64,000 bases of DNA. Origin: Pseudomonas alliivorans (GTDB lineage Bacteria; Pseudomonadota; Gammaproteobacteria; Pseudomonadales; Pseudomonadaceae). Both the position numbers and the translations under genes were made by a program. Shown one piece after another: positions 1-8,209 of the stretch (position 1 is the first letter of the stretch; each line of letters opens with the position of its first letter). The notes beneath the pieces were generated by a model. The model had not been told where the DNA came from, ran no database searches, and worked only from the letters and a program-made list of their open reading frames with translations. The DNA is taken from NCBI RefSeq assembly GCF_017826695.1, contig NZ_JAFFZW010000009.1, positions 62,001 through 126,000 of the forward strand. The letters run 5' to 3'.

Positions 1-1887
1 ACACCGCGCTTCCTGGCCGGTGGCGACCAGACCACAGTGGCGCTGGACGTCTCCAACCTGTCAGGCGCGGCTCAAAAGCTGGACGTGAAGATCAGCGCCG
101 AAGGCCAGTTGAGCATTCCCGGTGGCGATCAGCTCAAGCCACTGCAACTCAAGCAAGGTCAGCGCGTCACCCTGAAAATACCGGTGCTGGCGCAAGGTGG
201 CCTCGGCCAGGGCACGATCAAAGTGCGGGTGGAAGGCCTGAACCTGCCGGGCGAAAACCTGCCTGCGTTTACGCGTGAATGGACCGTCGGCGTGCGCCCG
301 GCCTACCCGGCCCTGCTCAAACATTACCGCGCGACCCTGAACGATCAGCCCTGGAACCTGCCCGAAGGTGCTCTGGAAGCCTTCGAGCCGGCTGGCCGCG
401 AAGCCATGCTGTCGCTGTCGAGTCGTCCGCCGTTGAACCTGGGCGAACAGATCCGGGCGTTGAAGGCCTACCCTTACGGCTGCCTGGAGCAGACCGCGAG
501 CGGGCTGTACCCGTCGCTGTATGCCGACGCCGCCACCCTCAAGCGTCTGGGCCTGACCGGCGAACCGGATGCCGAACGCAAGCGCAAGGTCGAAATCGGT
601 ATCGAGCGCCTGCTGGTCATGCAGCGTTACAACGGCAGCTTCGGTCTGTGGAGCTCAGACAGCGAGGAGGAATACTGGCTGACGGCTTACGTCACTGACT
701 TCCTCCTGCGTGCCCGTGATCAGGGCTTTGCCGTCGCGCCGGATTCACTCAAGAAGGCCAACGAGCGTCTGCTGCGTTATTTGCAGGATGCCGGTCAGAT
801 CCAGGTCAGCTACAGCCAGAACGCCGAGCACACCCGCTTTGCTGTTCAGGCGTACGCCGGTCTGGTGCTGTCGCGCAGTCAGCAGGCGCCGCTGGCCGCG
901 CTGCGCAGCCTGTTCGATCGCCGCAGTGATGCACGCTCCGGTCTGCCGCTGGTGCAACTGGCCGTCGCGCTGGAAAAAATGGGCGACAAGCCGCGTGCCG
1001 ATCTGGCGCTCACGGCGGGTCTGGCAATCAACCGCAAGAACGAATGGCTGGCCGACTACGGCAGCTCGTTGCGTGATCAGGCGCTGATTCTGGCGTTGCT
1101 GGAAGAAAACGACATGGCCAGGGACAAGCGCGATGAACGCTTGTTTACCCTGGCCGATGAAGTCGCCGCCAATCGCTATCTGTCCACGCAGGAAAGCAAC
1201 TCGCTGTTCCTGGCCGGTCGCAACCTGCTGAACAAGCCGGACAAGGACTGGGCGGCACAACTCACCAGCGGCACTGACATGCGTGAGCTGAGCAATAAGC
1301 AGCCGGCCCTCAAACTCGACGGCCCGCTGCTGGCTTCGCCACTGTCGGTCCACAACGAAGGCAGTGAACCGCTTTATCAGCAACTGACGGTGTCGGGCTA
1401 CCCGACTCAGGCGCCGGTGGCCGGTGGCGACAACCTCGGTATTCGTCGTGAGTACCTGAGCCTGAGCGGCGCGCCATTGAACGTTGGCGCGTTGAAAACC
1501 GGGCAACTGGTGCTGGTGCATCTGGAAATCGGCGCTCGTCAGCGAGTACCTGATGCGCTGGTCGTGGACTTGCTGCCAGCCGGTCTTGAACTGGAAAACC
1601 AGAACCTGGCACAAAGTTCGGCCAGCCTGGCAGACGCCAGCGAAGAGGTAAGAACCCTGCGCGAGTCGATGGAGAACGCCGGAATCAAGCATCAGGAATA
1701 TCGAGGTGACCGCTATGTGGCCGCGCTGGATATCAACGCAGGCACCAGTGTGCACCTGCTGTACCTGGCTCGCGCCGTGACGCCGGGCACCTACCGTGTA
1801 CCACCGCCGCAGGTGGAGTCGATGTATCGGCCAAACTGGCAGGCTCTGGGTGATGCGCCTGCGCAGATGGTTGTGAAGGGTAAGTGA
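1..1887 (+). CDS. Alpha-2-macroglobulin family protein, C-terminal part (5' end outside window)
   Basis: The frame is open from the first base, so this is the last 628 residues of a longer protein; family members usually exceed 1500 residues. It contains the thioester motif CLEQ in the context YPYGCLEQTASG (codons near base 480), typical of bacterial YfhM/MagD-like alpha-2-macroglobulins. These are periplasmic lipoproteins that trap proteases by covalent linkage through the thioester. The repetitive helical segment after the motif fits the thioester domain, and a receptor-binding-like end follows. The pairing with pbpC downstream is the classic yfhM-pbpC association, thought to protect cells when PBP1C repairs peptidoglycan. 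The N-terminus and lipobox cannot be checked here. Confidence 0.93.
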   Translation, partial: TPRFLAGGDQTTVALDVSNLSGAAQKLDVKISAEGQLSIPGGDQLKPLQLKQGQRVTLKIPVLAQGGLGQGTIKVRVEGLNLPGENLPAFTREWTVGVRPAYPALLKHYRATLNDQPWNLPEGALEAFEPAGREAMLSLSSRPPLNLGEQIRALKAYPYGCLEQTASGLYPSLYADAATLKRLGLTGEPDAERKRKVEIGIERLLVMQRYNGSFGLWSSDSEEEYWLTAYVTDFLLRARDQGFAVAPDSLKKANERLLRYLQDAGQIQVSYSQNAEHTRFAVQAYAGLVLSRSQQAPLAALRSLFDRRSDARSGLPLVQLAVALEKMGDKPRADLALTAGLAINRKNEWLADYGSSLRDQALILALLEENDMARDKRDERLFTLADEVAANRYLSTQESNSLFLAGRNLLNKPDKDWAAQLTSGTDMRELSNKQPALKLDGPLLASPLSVHNEGSEPLYQQLTVSGYPTQAPVAGGDNLGIRREYLSLSGAPLNVGALKTGQLVLVHLEIGARQRVPDALVVDLLPAGLELENQNLAQSSASLADASEEVRTLRESMENAGIKHQEYRGDRYVAALDINAGTSVHLLYLARAVTPGTYRVPPPQVESMYRPNWQALGDAPAQMVVKGK

Positions 1888-1940
1888 GGTGCCTTACGTG
1901 CCCGCTTGCACAGGGGCACGTTGCCGCGTGAAGGGCTGAA

Positions 1941-2234
1941 TCAGTGAATGATCCAGCTCAGAAGCCACAGGCCCAGTGCCAGCCAGATGATCCCGAGGAT
2001 GATCGACGCACGCATGAAGGCCCGTACCGCGGAGTACAGCAGCATCAGCCCGATGACCAGCGCCACGATGCTGATCAGCGAGGTGTCCATGCCCAATGTG
2101 CGGGACAATCCGTCGACAAAGTTGCCGCCCGCGTTGGTGAAACCGTTGAACAGCCACGCCAGACCGTCGACGAAGAAGCGGATGACCGCGCCGATTGCCT
2201 GCCCGAGCCACTCAAAAAAGCCTTCTACCTGCAT
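1941..2234 (-). CDS. Small membrane protein, unknown function
   Basis: This 97-residue protein has a short amphipathic start, a hydrophobic stretch around residues 10-32, and a strongly hydrophobic region around residues 54-96 (SLISIVALVIGLMLLYSAV and a second segment ending WLLSWIIH). That suggests two or three membrane segments. The start is supported by an AGGA sequence a few bases upstream. It lies antisense between the alpha-2-macroglobulin gene and pbpC and is transcribed divergently from pbpC, with 95 bases between the two starts. I do not recognise a family. It seems real rather than a shadow because the opposite strand has no gene here and the protein has a coherent membrane pattern. 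Confidence 0.7.
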   Translation of the reverse strand: MQVEGFFEWLGQAIGAVIRFFVDGLAWLFNGFTNAGGNFVDGLSRTLGMDTSLISIVALVIGLMLLYSAVRAFMRASIILGIIWLALGLWLLSWIIH

Positions 2235-2329
2235 ATGTCCATCCTGATTGGGGCCATGAATAAAATGATCTGTGCGCTTTGGCTGTCGCCAGGCGTATCA
2301 GGTTCCGTGGATGATAAAGGCTCTTTGCG

Positions 2330-4726
2330 TTGAAACCTGAATTTCTTGTGCGTCTCATGACCGTACTCAAGCCTGCACCGGGCTCGCTGCGCACCTCGCG
2401 CATCTACCAATGCGTGCGCTGGACGGTGTGTGCCTTGCTACTGTTGATCGCCCTGCTCTGGCTGGCGGACCGCATCTGGCCTCTGCCACTGCCCAGGGAC
2501 GATCTGGCCCGCGTGGTGCTGGCCGAAGACGGCACGCCGCTGTGGCGCTTTGCCGATGCCAATGGGGTGTGGCGCTACCCGATCAGCAACGATCAGGTGT
2601 CGCCGTACTACCTTGAAGCGCTCCTGACCTACGAGGATCGCTGGTTCTACAGCCATCCCGGCGTGAATCCGCTGGCGCTGGTGCGCGCCACCTGGCAGAA
2701 CGTCACCGGTGCGCGTGTGGTGTCGGGCGGCAGCACGCTGTCGATGCAGGTCGCACGCCTGCTCGATCCGCATTCACGCACGCTGTTCGGCAAGCTGCGC
2801 CAGTTGTGGCGCACCGCACAGTTGGAATGGCATTTGTCGAAAGACCAGATCCTCGGTATCTACCTCAACCGCGCTCCGTTCGGTGGCACATTGCAAGGTG
2901 TGGCGGCTGCCAGTTGGGCGTATCTTGGCAAATCCCCGCACAACCTGACCCGTGCCGAAGCGGCGCTGCTGGCGGTATTGCCTCAGGCACCGAGTCGTCT
3001 GCGCCCGGATCGTCACCCGCAGCGGGCTCAGGCCGCACGGGACAAGGTCCTCAGGCGCCTGGCCGAATTTCACGTGTGGCCGCAAGGCAGTGTGGACGAG
3101 GCGCTTGAAGAACCTTTGTGGCTGGCGCCGCGCCAGGAACCGAGCCTTGCTCCGCTGCTGGCCCGGCGTCTGAACCGCCCGAACAGCCCGCCGCTGATTC
3201 GAACAACGCTGGACGCCAGCCTGCAACGGCGCATGGAAGACCTGTTGCTGGGCTGGCGCGCACGACTTCCGGAACGCACGTCGGCGGCCATTCTGGTGGT
3301 CGAGGCGGACACCATGGCGGTGCGTGCTTACGTGGGTTCGGTGGACATCAACGATGCCAAACGTTTTGGCCATGTGGACATGGTGACGGCGCTGCGCTCA
3401 CCGGGTTCGACGCTCAAGCCGTTTCTTTACGGCATGGCGATGGACGCCGGGCTGATCCATTCCGAATCGCTGATGCAGGACGTGCCGCGCCGGTATGGTG
3501 ATTACCGGCCGGGTAACTTTTCGACCGGTTTCGGCGGTCCGGTGGCGGCCAGTTCCGCGCTGTCCATGTCGCTCAATCTGCCAGCGGTGCAACTGCTGGA
3601 AGTCTATGGGCCAAAGCGCTTTGCCGCCGAACTGCGCAACGGCGGAGTGCCGCTGACACTGCCGCCGCTGGCGGAGCCCAATCTTGCGCTTATTCTGGGG
3701 GGGGCAGGCAGTCGGCTGGAAGATCTGGTGACCGGTTACAGCGCCTTCGCTCGCGGCGGACGCAGTGCAGACGTGCGCTTGCAGCCGCAGGACCGTTTGC
3801 GCGAACGACGAATGATGTCGCCCGGCGCAGCATGGATCATTCGGCGGATTCTCAGCGGTCAGTCACGACCTGACATCGACCCTCGGGCCGAACTGGTGCA
3901 GCGTCCGCAACTGGCCTGGAAGACCGGCACCAGCTACGGCTTTCGCGATGCCTGGGCGATTGGCGTCGGGCCGCGCTTTCTGGTGGGTGTGTGGATCGGC
4001 AGGCCCGACGGCACACCGGTGCCGGGGCAATTCGGGCTGGCGTCGGCAGCGCCACTGATGCTTCAGGTCCACGACGTGCTGGTGAACCGCGACAGCCAGC
4101 GCGGCATCGTCGCGCCGGTGCAGCCAGTGCCGATGAACGTCGGCGTGGCGGCCATCTGCTGGCCGCTGGGTCAGCCGATGAGCAAGAGCGACCCGAATTG
4201 TCGTCGTCAGCGTTTTGCCTGGACCCTGGATGGCACCACACCGCCCACGCTGCAAGCCGCCGATCAACCGCTGGGGCTGGGGTTACAGGAAAGAATCTGG
4301 ATCAACGCCAAGGGGCTGCGGGTCGCCCCCGGTTGCCCGGATGCCCAGCCGGAAGACATCGCGCTATGGCCTGCACCGCTTGAGCCCTGGCTCCCCCGAG
4401 CCGAACGTCGCGAAGCGCGCCTGCCTGCTGTCGACCCGGATTGCCCGCCACAAAACCTCAACCTGGCGCCGCCGTTGAGCATCGTCGGCGTGCGCGACGG
4501 CGACCACCTGCGCCTGCCCGCCGCCAGCCGTCAGGCCTTGCGCCTCAAGCTGTCGGCACTGGGCGGCAGCGGTCGGCGCTGGTGGTTCATCGATGGCGCG
4601 CAGGTCGCGGACACCGACAACGAACAGGACTTCACCCCGACCCTGAACCGATTGGGGGGTTATCAACTGAGCGTGCTCGACGAAAGCGGTCAGACGGCGC
4701 GGGTGGAGTTCAGCGTGGTGGATTGA
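2330..4726 (+). CDS. pbpC: Penicillin-binding protein 1C
   Basis: This is a bifunctional inner-membrane peptidoglycan synthase of up to 798 residues. After one N-terminal membrane segment (residues about 34-47) comes the GT51 glycosyltransferase domain, with EDRWFYSHPG near residue 102 and GGSTLSMQVARLL. The transpeptidase domain follows, with catalytic SxxK as SPGSTLKPF (Ser about 360), SxN as SLN, and KTG as WKTGTSYG near residue 531. A C-terminal BiPBP_C-type domain is present. The longest frame starts at a TTG at 2330; the ATG at 2357 (789 residues, MTVLKPAPG) is an equally good start. It works beside the alpha-2-macroglobulin upstream. A REP-like repeat follows the gene. Confidence 0.95.
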   Translation: MKPEFLVRLMTVLKPAPGSLRTSRIYQCVRWTVCALLLLIALLWLADRIWPLPLPRDDLARVVLAEDGTPLWRFADANGVWRYPISNDQVSPYYLEALLTYEDRWFYSHPGVNPLALVRATWQNVTGARVVSGGSTLSMQVARLLDPHSRTLFGKLRQLWRTAQLEWHLSKDQILGIYLNRAPFGGTLQGVAAASWAYLGKSPHNLTRAEAALLAVLPQAPSRLRPDRHPQRAQAARDKVLRRLAEFHVWPQGSVDEALEEPLWLAPRQEPSLAPLLARRLNRPNSPPLIRTTLDASLQRRMEDLLLGWRARLPERTSAAILVVEADTMAVRAYVGSVDINDAKRFGHVDMVTALRSPGSTLKPFLYGMAMDAGLIHSESLMQDVPRRYGDYRPGNFSTGFGGPVAASSALSMSLNLPAVQLLEVYGPKRFAAELRNGGVPLTLPPLAEPNLALILGGAGSRLEDLVTGYSAFARGGRSADVRLQPQDRLRERRMMSPGAAWIIRRILSGQSRPDIDPRAELVQRPQLAWKTGTSYGFRDAWAIGVGPRFLVGVWIGRPDGTPVPGQFGLASAAPLMLQVHDVLVNRDSQRGIVAPVQPVPMNVGVAAICWPLGQPMSKSDPNCRRQRFAWTLDGTTPPTLQAADQPLGLGLQERIWINAKGLRVAPGCPDAQPEDIALWPAPLEPWLPRAERREARLPAVDPDCPPQNLNLAPPLSIVGVRDGDHLRLPAASRQALRLKLSALGGSGRRWWFIDGAQVADTDNEQDFTPTLNRLGGYQLSVLDESGQTARVEFSVVD

Positions 4727-4750
4727 GGCTACACGTACAACAAATCCCAT

Positions 4751-4832
4751 GGGAAGCGGCTTGCCGGCGATAACGTCAGGCCCGTCACCGACAGGCCTAC
4801 TGCCAAAATGCATCGCCGACAAGCCGCCCTCC
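4751..4832. repeat. REP-like inverted pair (BIME-type) downstream of pbpC
   Basis: Two oppositely oriented copies of a 21-base unit lie at 4751-4771 and 4812-4832. Both contain GCGGCTTG followed by CCGGCGAT or its near match, and 18 of 21 bases pair. The spacer of about 40 bases itself holds a GGCC/GGCCT self-complementary patch. This looks like the REP doublets scattered between convergent genes in pseudomonads. It sits between the convergent ends of pbpC and the receiver-domain gene, where it may protect mRNA 3' ends or end transcription. Confidence 0.75.
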
Positions 4833-4921
4833 ACAAGGTATGCAGTTATCCAGTGAGAGCTGGTTAGAAAGGGGAACGCTGCTCAAGCGACTTGAGCACG
4901 ATAAGGCGGTCAGGCACCGGC

Positions 4922-5329
4922 TCACTGAACCTGAAAGATCTTCGGCTCGGGGAAGAGGTTGTTCAGGGTTTCCAACAGACGCACGTGGTAGATGGGTTTT
5001 CGAAACAGGTCAAGCACGTGCAGACGCAGCATGTCACTCACGTCGTCCATGTCGGCATGGCCGGAGGTGACGATCACCGGCAAGTGCTGACGCGAGGTGT
5101 GTTCCCGCAGATGTTTGATCAACTGAAGACCGCTTTCCTCGGGCATGCGCAGATCGGTGATCACCAACGCGATGTCCGGATGAAGGGTCAGTTGCTGCAG
5201 GGCGATCTTGACCGAGGAAGCCGTGAAGCAGCAGAACCCCTCACCTTCGAGCAATTCCGCCAACTCTTCATTGGCGTCCTCTTCATCGTCGACCAGAAGC
5301 AACTGTTGGCGGGTAGGCTGGACGGCCAT
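4922..5329 (-). CDS. Stand-alone response-regulator receiver protein next to Flp pilin
   Basis: This 135-residue protein is a single receiver domain with no output domain. The acidic pair is in LLLVDDEEDANE, the phospho-acceptor Asp in VITDLRMPE, the switch Thr in IVTSGHAD, and the conserved Lys in FRKPI. It lies 89 bases downstream of the Flp pilin gene on the same strand, with no clear terminator between, so the two are probably cotranscribed. A CheY-like protein here could regulate assembly of the Tad pilus or relay phosphate to another protein; that role is inference. The partner kinase is not in the window, unless RetS, 20 kb away, is involved, for which there is no evidence. Confidence 0.88.
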   Translation of the reverse strand: MAVQPTRQQLLLVDDEEDANEELAELLEGEGFCCFTASSVKIALQQLTLHPDIALVITDLRMPEESGLQLIKHLREHTSRQHLPVIVTSGHADMDDVSDMLRLHVLDLFRKPIYHVRLLETLNNLFPEPKIFQVQ

Positions 5330-5418
5330 CGTGAATACCTTTAAGCATGAGTCGTCGCGAGCAGGATATCCAGATTTCCCCGTGCGAAAAAGAGCAGCGC
5401 GGACAATGACCGTTCAAA

Positions 5419-5607
5419 TCACAACGCATTCTGGATATTGGTAAACATCGTAGTGATCCTGCCACTGATGGCCGGTACAAACGCAACGAGCGCAACCGCG
5501 ACCATTGCCGCCAGCAAGGCGTACTCAATACCCGAAGCACCCTCCTGATCCTTGATGAAGGTTCTGATGCGAGTGTGACACTCAACATAAAGCGCCGTAA
5601 GGAACAT
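5419..5607 (-). CDS. flp: Flp/Fap-type pilin prepilin
   Basis: This is a 62-residue Flp prepilin, the major subunit of Tad pili. The leader ends in DQEG; the processing site is Gly23-Ala24, followed by Glu28-Tyr29 (ASGIEYALLA) and a single hydrophobic helix (residues 30-46). The mature pilin would be about 39 residues, small but normal for the family. A longer frame extends upstream to 5667, but the start at 5607 has an ideal ribosome-binding site (AAGGAG, 8 bases upstream), so I use it. The gene is transcribed away from cpaB, and its mRNA leader carries a tight hairpin directly before the ribosome-binding site. Confidence 0.92.
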   Translation of the reverse strand: MFLTALYVECHTRIRTFIKDQEGASGIEYALLAAMVAVALVAFVPAISGRITTMFTNIQNAL

Positions 5608-5969
5608 CTTATTTCTCCTTGCGCCCCGAAGGGCGCGACATGCATACACATGTGAAACCGTCTGCACTTACAGCATTGTCTCCATTCCCCAAACCCACAA
5701 TCGTAATAAAGCATTAGTCGAAAAGTGATAGGCGACGTGATGCATGCCTTGCTGAGAGACTCGCCAGACCATGCCACGAGCGGCTCTATGGGAGCTCGTC
5801 CAGGAGCGCAACCCGACGACAGTGTGGGTATTACCGATTAGCCCTCGAATGGCGCTTTGAGGGCATTGGGCTACTTTCATAGAACGAAATGGATACGTTC
5901 ATCCTTGCGCGCTCGCTCAGTTCACGCAAGCGCTTGAGGTTGTCGTGCGATGACAAAGGGAAAGTTGCC
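5608..5969. promoter_or_regulatory. Divergent control region between flp and cpaB
   Basis: These 362 bases separate the leftward flp unit from the rightward cpaB operon and must hold both promoters. I could not assign convincing -35/-10 pairs. Apart from the flp leader hairpin, an inverted repeat GCCCTC/GAGGGC (5841-5846 and 5859-5864) competes with an overlapping TAGCCC/GGGCTA pair (5839-5844 and 5868-5873), which could be an operator. A 10-base palindrome CAAGCGCTTG lies at 5927-5936. Upstream in-frame extensions of cpaB and flp run into this region, but they lack ribosome-binding sites. Confidence 0.5.
5621..5636 (-). promoter_or_regulatory. UUCG-loop hairpin in flp mRNA leader
   Basis: On the minus strand the leader reads GCGCCC, TTCG, GGGCGC: a perfect 6-bp GC stem closed by a UUCG tetraloop. 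It ends one base before the AAGGAG ribosome-binding site of flp. Its position suits an mRNA-stabilising 5' cap or control of ribosome access. It is not a terminator, because no T-run follows. Confidence 0.6.
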
Positions 5970-6938
5970 ATGAGCAGTCGTATCACCATGGTGCTCGCCG
6001 TGCTGTTTTTGCTGGGTGCGATCATCGCCGGGTATCTGGGAATCATTGTCAGCAGGCAACCTGAAGCTGCGCCGCCCGTCGCTGCTCCACAGACTGCAGC
6101 AGAGCCGGCCACAGCGCTGCCTGCTGCACCGTCACCGGCAACGGCGCCGATGGAGGATGCCCTGCGCCAGAGCGTCGTTGTGCTGGCCCGGGATGTTCCG
6201 GCGTACACGCCGATCACGGCGGATGACTTGACGGTGGAGCGCCTCAAGGTCGCGCCCGTCGGCAGCTTCGATTCGATCGAACCTGTCATTGGACGGATGA
6301 GCTGGCGTACGCTGAGCGCTGGAGCCTGGCTGAACGAAAGCATCTTCGACGTCGGAGGCGCGCTGGCCCGCATGATCCGCCCTCAGGAACGTGCGCTGGC
6401 GCTGTCAGTGGATGAAGTCACGGGCGCAGCCGGCCAGTTGAGCCCCGGCGACTACGTGGATGTGCTGCTGTTCTTGCCGACCGATGCCGATAACCCTCGC
6501 CGCTCCAGTCAGGTCGCGATCCCCGCGCTGCGGGTCCTGAGCGTTGGCGAACTGCTCGGGCCGGACCTCGACGGCAAGCCGGTCGATGCCATCAGCGCCA
6601 GTGACCGTATCAAGCAGGAAGAACGCCGTGCCACTGCTCGTACCGTGGTGGTTGCCGTACCGCAGGCTCTGCTCGCCCGCCTGATGCTTGCCACGCAGAG
6701 CGGCGTGCTGCGTCTGGCCGTGCGCAGCGCGTCCGAGGGCAACCTGCAGGATTACTGGGCCAGCGAGAGCACAACCCGCGCCGTGGCCGAGCGGCTGGAT
6801 TCAGCCAATCGCCAGATGGTCAGTTTCAGCCAGTTGAGCCTGAGTTCGCCAGCCAACCCCATTCAGACCGGTGCACCTCGTGCCCGGCATGCCGTCGAGG
6901 TAATACGCGGTAACCAGATCACGCAACAAACTCCCTGA
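5970..6938 (+). CDS. cpaB: Flp pilus assembly protein CpaB/RcpC
   Basis: This 322-residue protein has an N-terminal membrane anchor (MSSRITMVLAVLFLLGAI), an Ala/Pro-rich linker, then an SAF domain beginning VVLARDVPAYTPITADDL and an RcpC-type region. CpaB/RcpC proteins sit in the periplasm and help stabilise or modulate the Tad secretin. The start is the ATG at 5970, which places the membrane segment at the N-terminus; an upstream in-frame ATG at 5889 would add 27 unlikely residues. It is the first gene of the rightward Tad operon, with 20 bases before cpaC. Confidence 0.92.
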   Translation: MSSRITMVLAVLFLLGAIIAGYLGIIVSRQPEAAPPVAAPQTAAEPATALPAAPSPATAPMEDALRQSVVVLARDVPAYTPITADDLTVERLKVAPVGSFDSIEPVIGRMSWRTLSAGAWLNESIFDVGGALARMIRPQERALALSVDEVTGAAGQLSPGDYVDVLLFLPTDADNPRRSSQVAIPALRVLSVGELLGPDLDGKPVDAISASDRIKQEERRATARTVVVAVPQALLARLMLATQSGVLRLAVRSASEGNLQDYWASESTTRAVAERLDSANRQMVSFSQLSLSSPANPIQTGAPRARHAVEVIRGNQITQQTP

Positions 6939-6958
6939 TTGAGCAAGGATTGCCATTG

Positions 6959-8209
6959 ATGAGCTGTTGTTCCCTGCCTGTTGCAAAACCCGGATTGCTG
7001 GCGTTGCTGCTGACTGCCCTCTCCGCCCCGACAGCCTGGGCTGCGCCTGAGACGTGTGCCGGCCTCAGTGCGCTGCCCGCCGTGGTGGAAGTCAGCCAGG
7101 GTGTGCAGCAGAACGTTCAGTCGCCGGTAGCCATTACCCGAATTGCCGTGGGCGATCCGAAAATCGCCGATGTGCATGTGAGCAGCAACGACGGTTTTCT
7201 GCTCACCGGCGTTGCCCCCGGCACGACCAGCCTGATGGTCTGGACAGACTGTTCCAAGGCCCCGCGCCAGAGCATGGTGTTCGTGCGTGGCCGGGCAACC
7301 GCTTCGATGGTGGACGCACAACCTCTGCCCTCCGCCGATGCGCAGTTGCCCAGTCAGGTTCAGACCGACATCCGTTTCATCGAAGTGAGCCGCCGCAAAC
7401 TCAAGGAAGCAAGCACCTCGATCTTCGGCAAGGGCTCGAACAACTTCCTGTTCGGCGCGCCCGGCACGGTGCCGGGCGTGAACGTGACACCGGGCACCGT
7501 CAGCGGTACAAGGCCTAGCATTCCGCTGAACAACGACACCTTCAACATCGTCTGGGGCGGTGGCAGCAGCAAAGTACTGGGCATGATCAACGCCATGGAA
7601 AACAGCGGCTTCGCCTACACGCTGGCGCGCCCGAGCCTGGTGGCTCTCAACGGACAGAGCGCAAGCTTTCTGGCTGGGGGCGAGTTTCCCGTTCCAGTGC
7701 CCAATGGCGAAGGCAACGGCATCTCCATCGAGTACAAGGAGTTCGGCGTGCGCCTGACCCTGACGCCGACCGTGGTGGGCCGCGACCGGATTCTGCTCAA
7801 AGTCGCTCCAGAGGTCAGCGAACTGGACTTTTCCGCAGGCATCACCATCGCAGGGACCACTGTTCCGGCGCTGAACATTCGGCGTACCGACACCAGCATC
7901 TCACTGGCTGACGGCGAAAGCTTCGTGATCAGCGGTCTGATCAGCTCCAGTAACGTCTCGTCTGTGGACAAGTTTCCCGGCCTCGGCGATATCCCGGTGC
8001 TTGGGGCATTCTTTCGCAGTTCGCAGATCCAGCGTGACGAGCGCGAACTGCTGATGATCGTCACTCCGCATCTCGTCCAGCCACTGGCTGCCAACGCGCA
8101 ACTGCCGTCGTTGCCCGGCGAAGGCCTGCGCAACTACGACCCCAGCTTTTTACGCATGTACTTCATGGAAAACGGCGACTTCGATCGCCGGGGCGGATTG
8201 TCCCAATGA
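6959..8209 (+). CDS. cpaC: Tad outer-membrane secretin CpaC/RcpA
   Basis: This is a 416-residue type II/IV-like secretin that forms the outer-membrane channel for Flp pili. It has a cleavable signal peptide (LLALLLTALSAPTAWA), an N-terminal pilus_N/BON-like region (QSPVAITRIAVGDPKIADV), and a secretin core with GVRLTLTPTVVGRDRILLKV, VPALNIRRTDTSISLADGE and FPGLGDIPVLGAFF. The ATG at 6959 is chosen because AAGGA lies 9 bases upstream; in-frame TTG codons occur at 6950 and 6956. Its last bases overlap the tadZ start by 4 nucleotides, which indicates coupling. Confidence 0.95.
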   Translation: MSCCSLPVAKPGLLALLLTALSAPTAWAAPETCAGLSALPAVVEVSQGVQQNVQSPVAITRIAVGDPKIADVHVSSNDGFLLTGVAPGTTSLMVWTDCSKAPRQSMVFVRGRATASMVDAQPLPSADAQLPSQVQTDIRFIEVSRRKLKEASTSIFGKGSNNFLFGAPGTVPGVNVTPGTVSGTRPSIPLNNDTFNIVWGGGSSKVLGMINAMENSGFAYTLARPSLVALNGQSASFLAGGEFPVPVPNGEGNGISIEYKEFGVRLTLTPTVVGRDRILLKVAPEVSELDFSAGITIAGTTVPALNIRRTDTSISLADGESFVISGLISSSNVSSVDKFPGLGDIPVLGAFFRSSQIQRDERELLMIVTPHLVQPLAANAQLPSLPGEGLRNYDPSFLRMYFMENGDFDRRGGLSQ

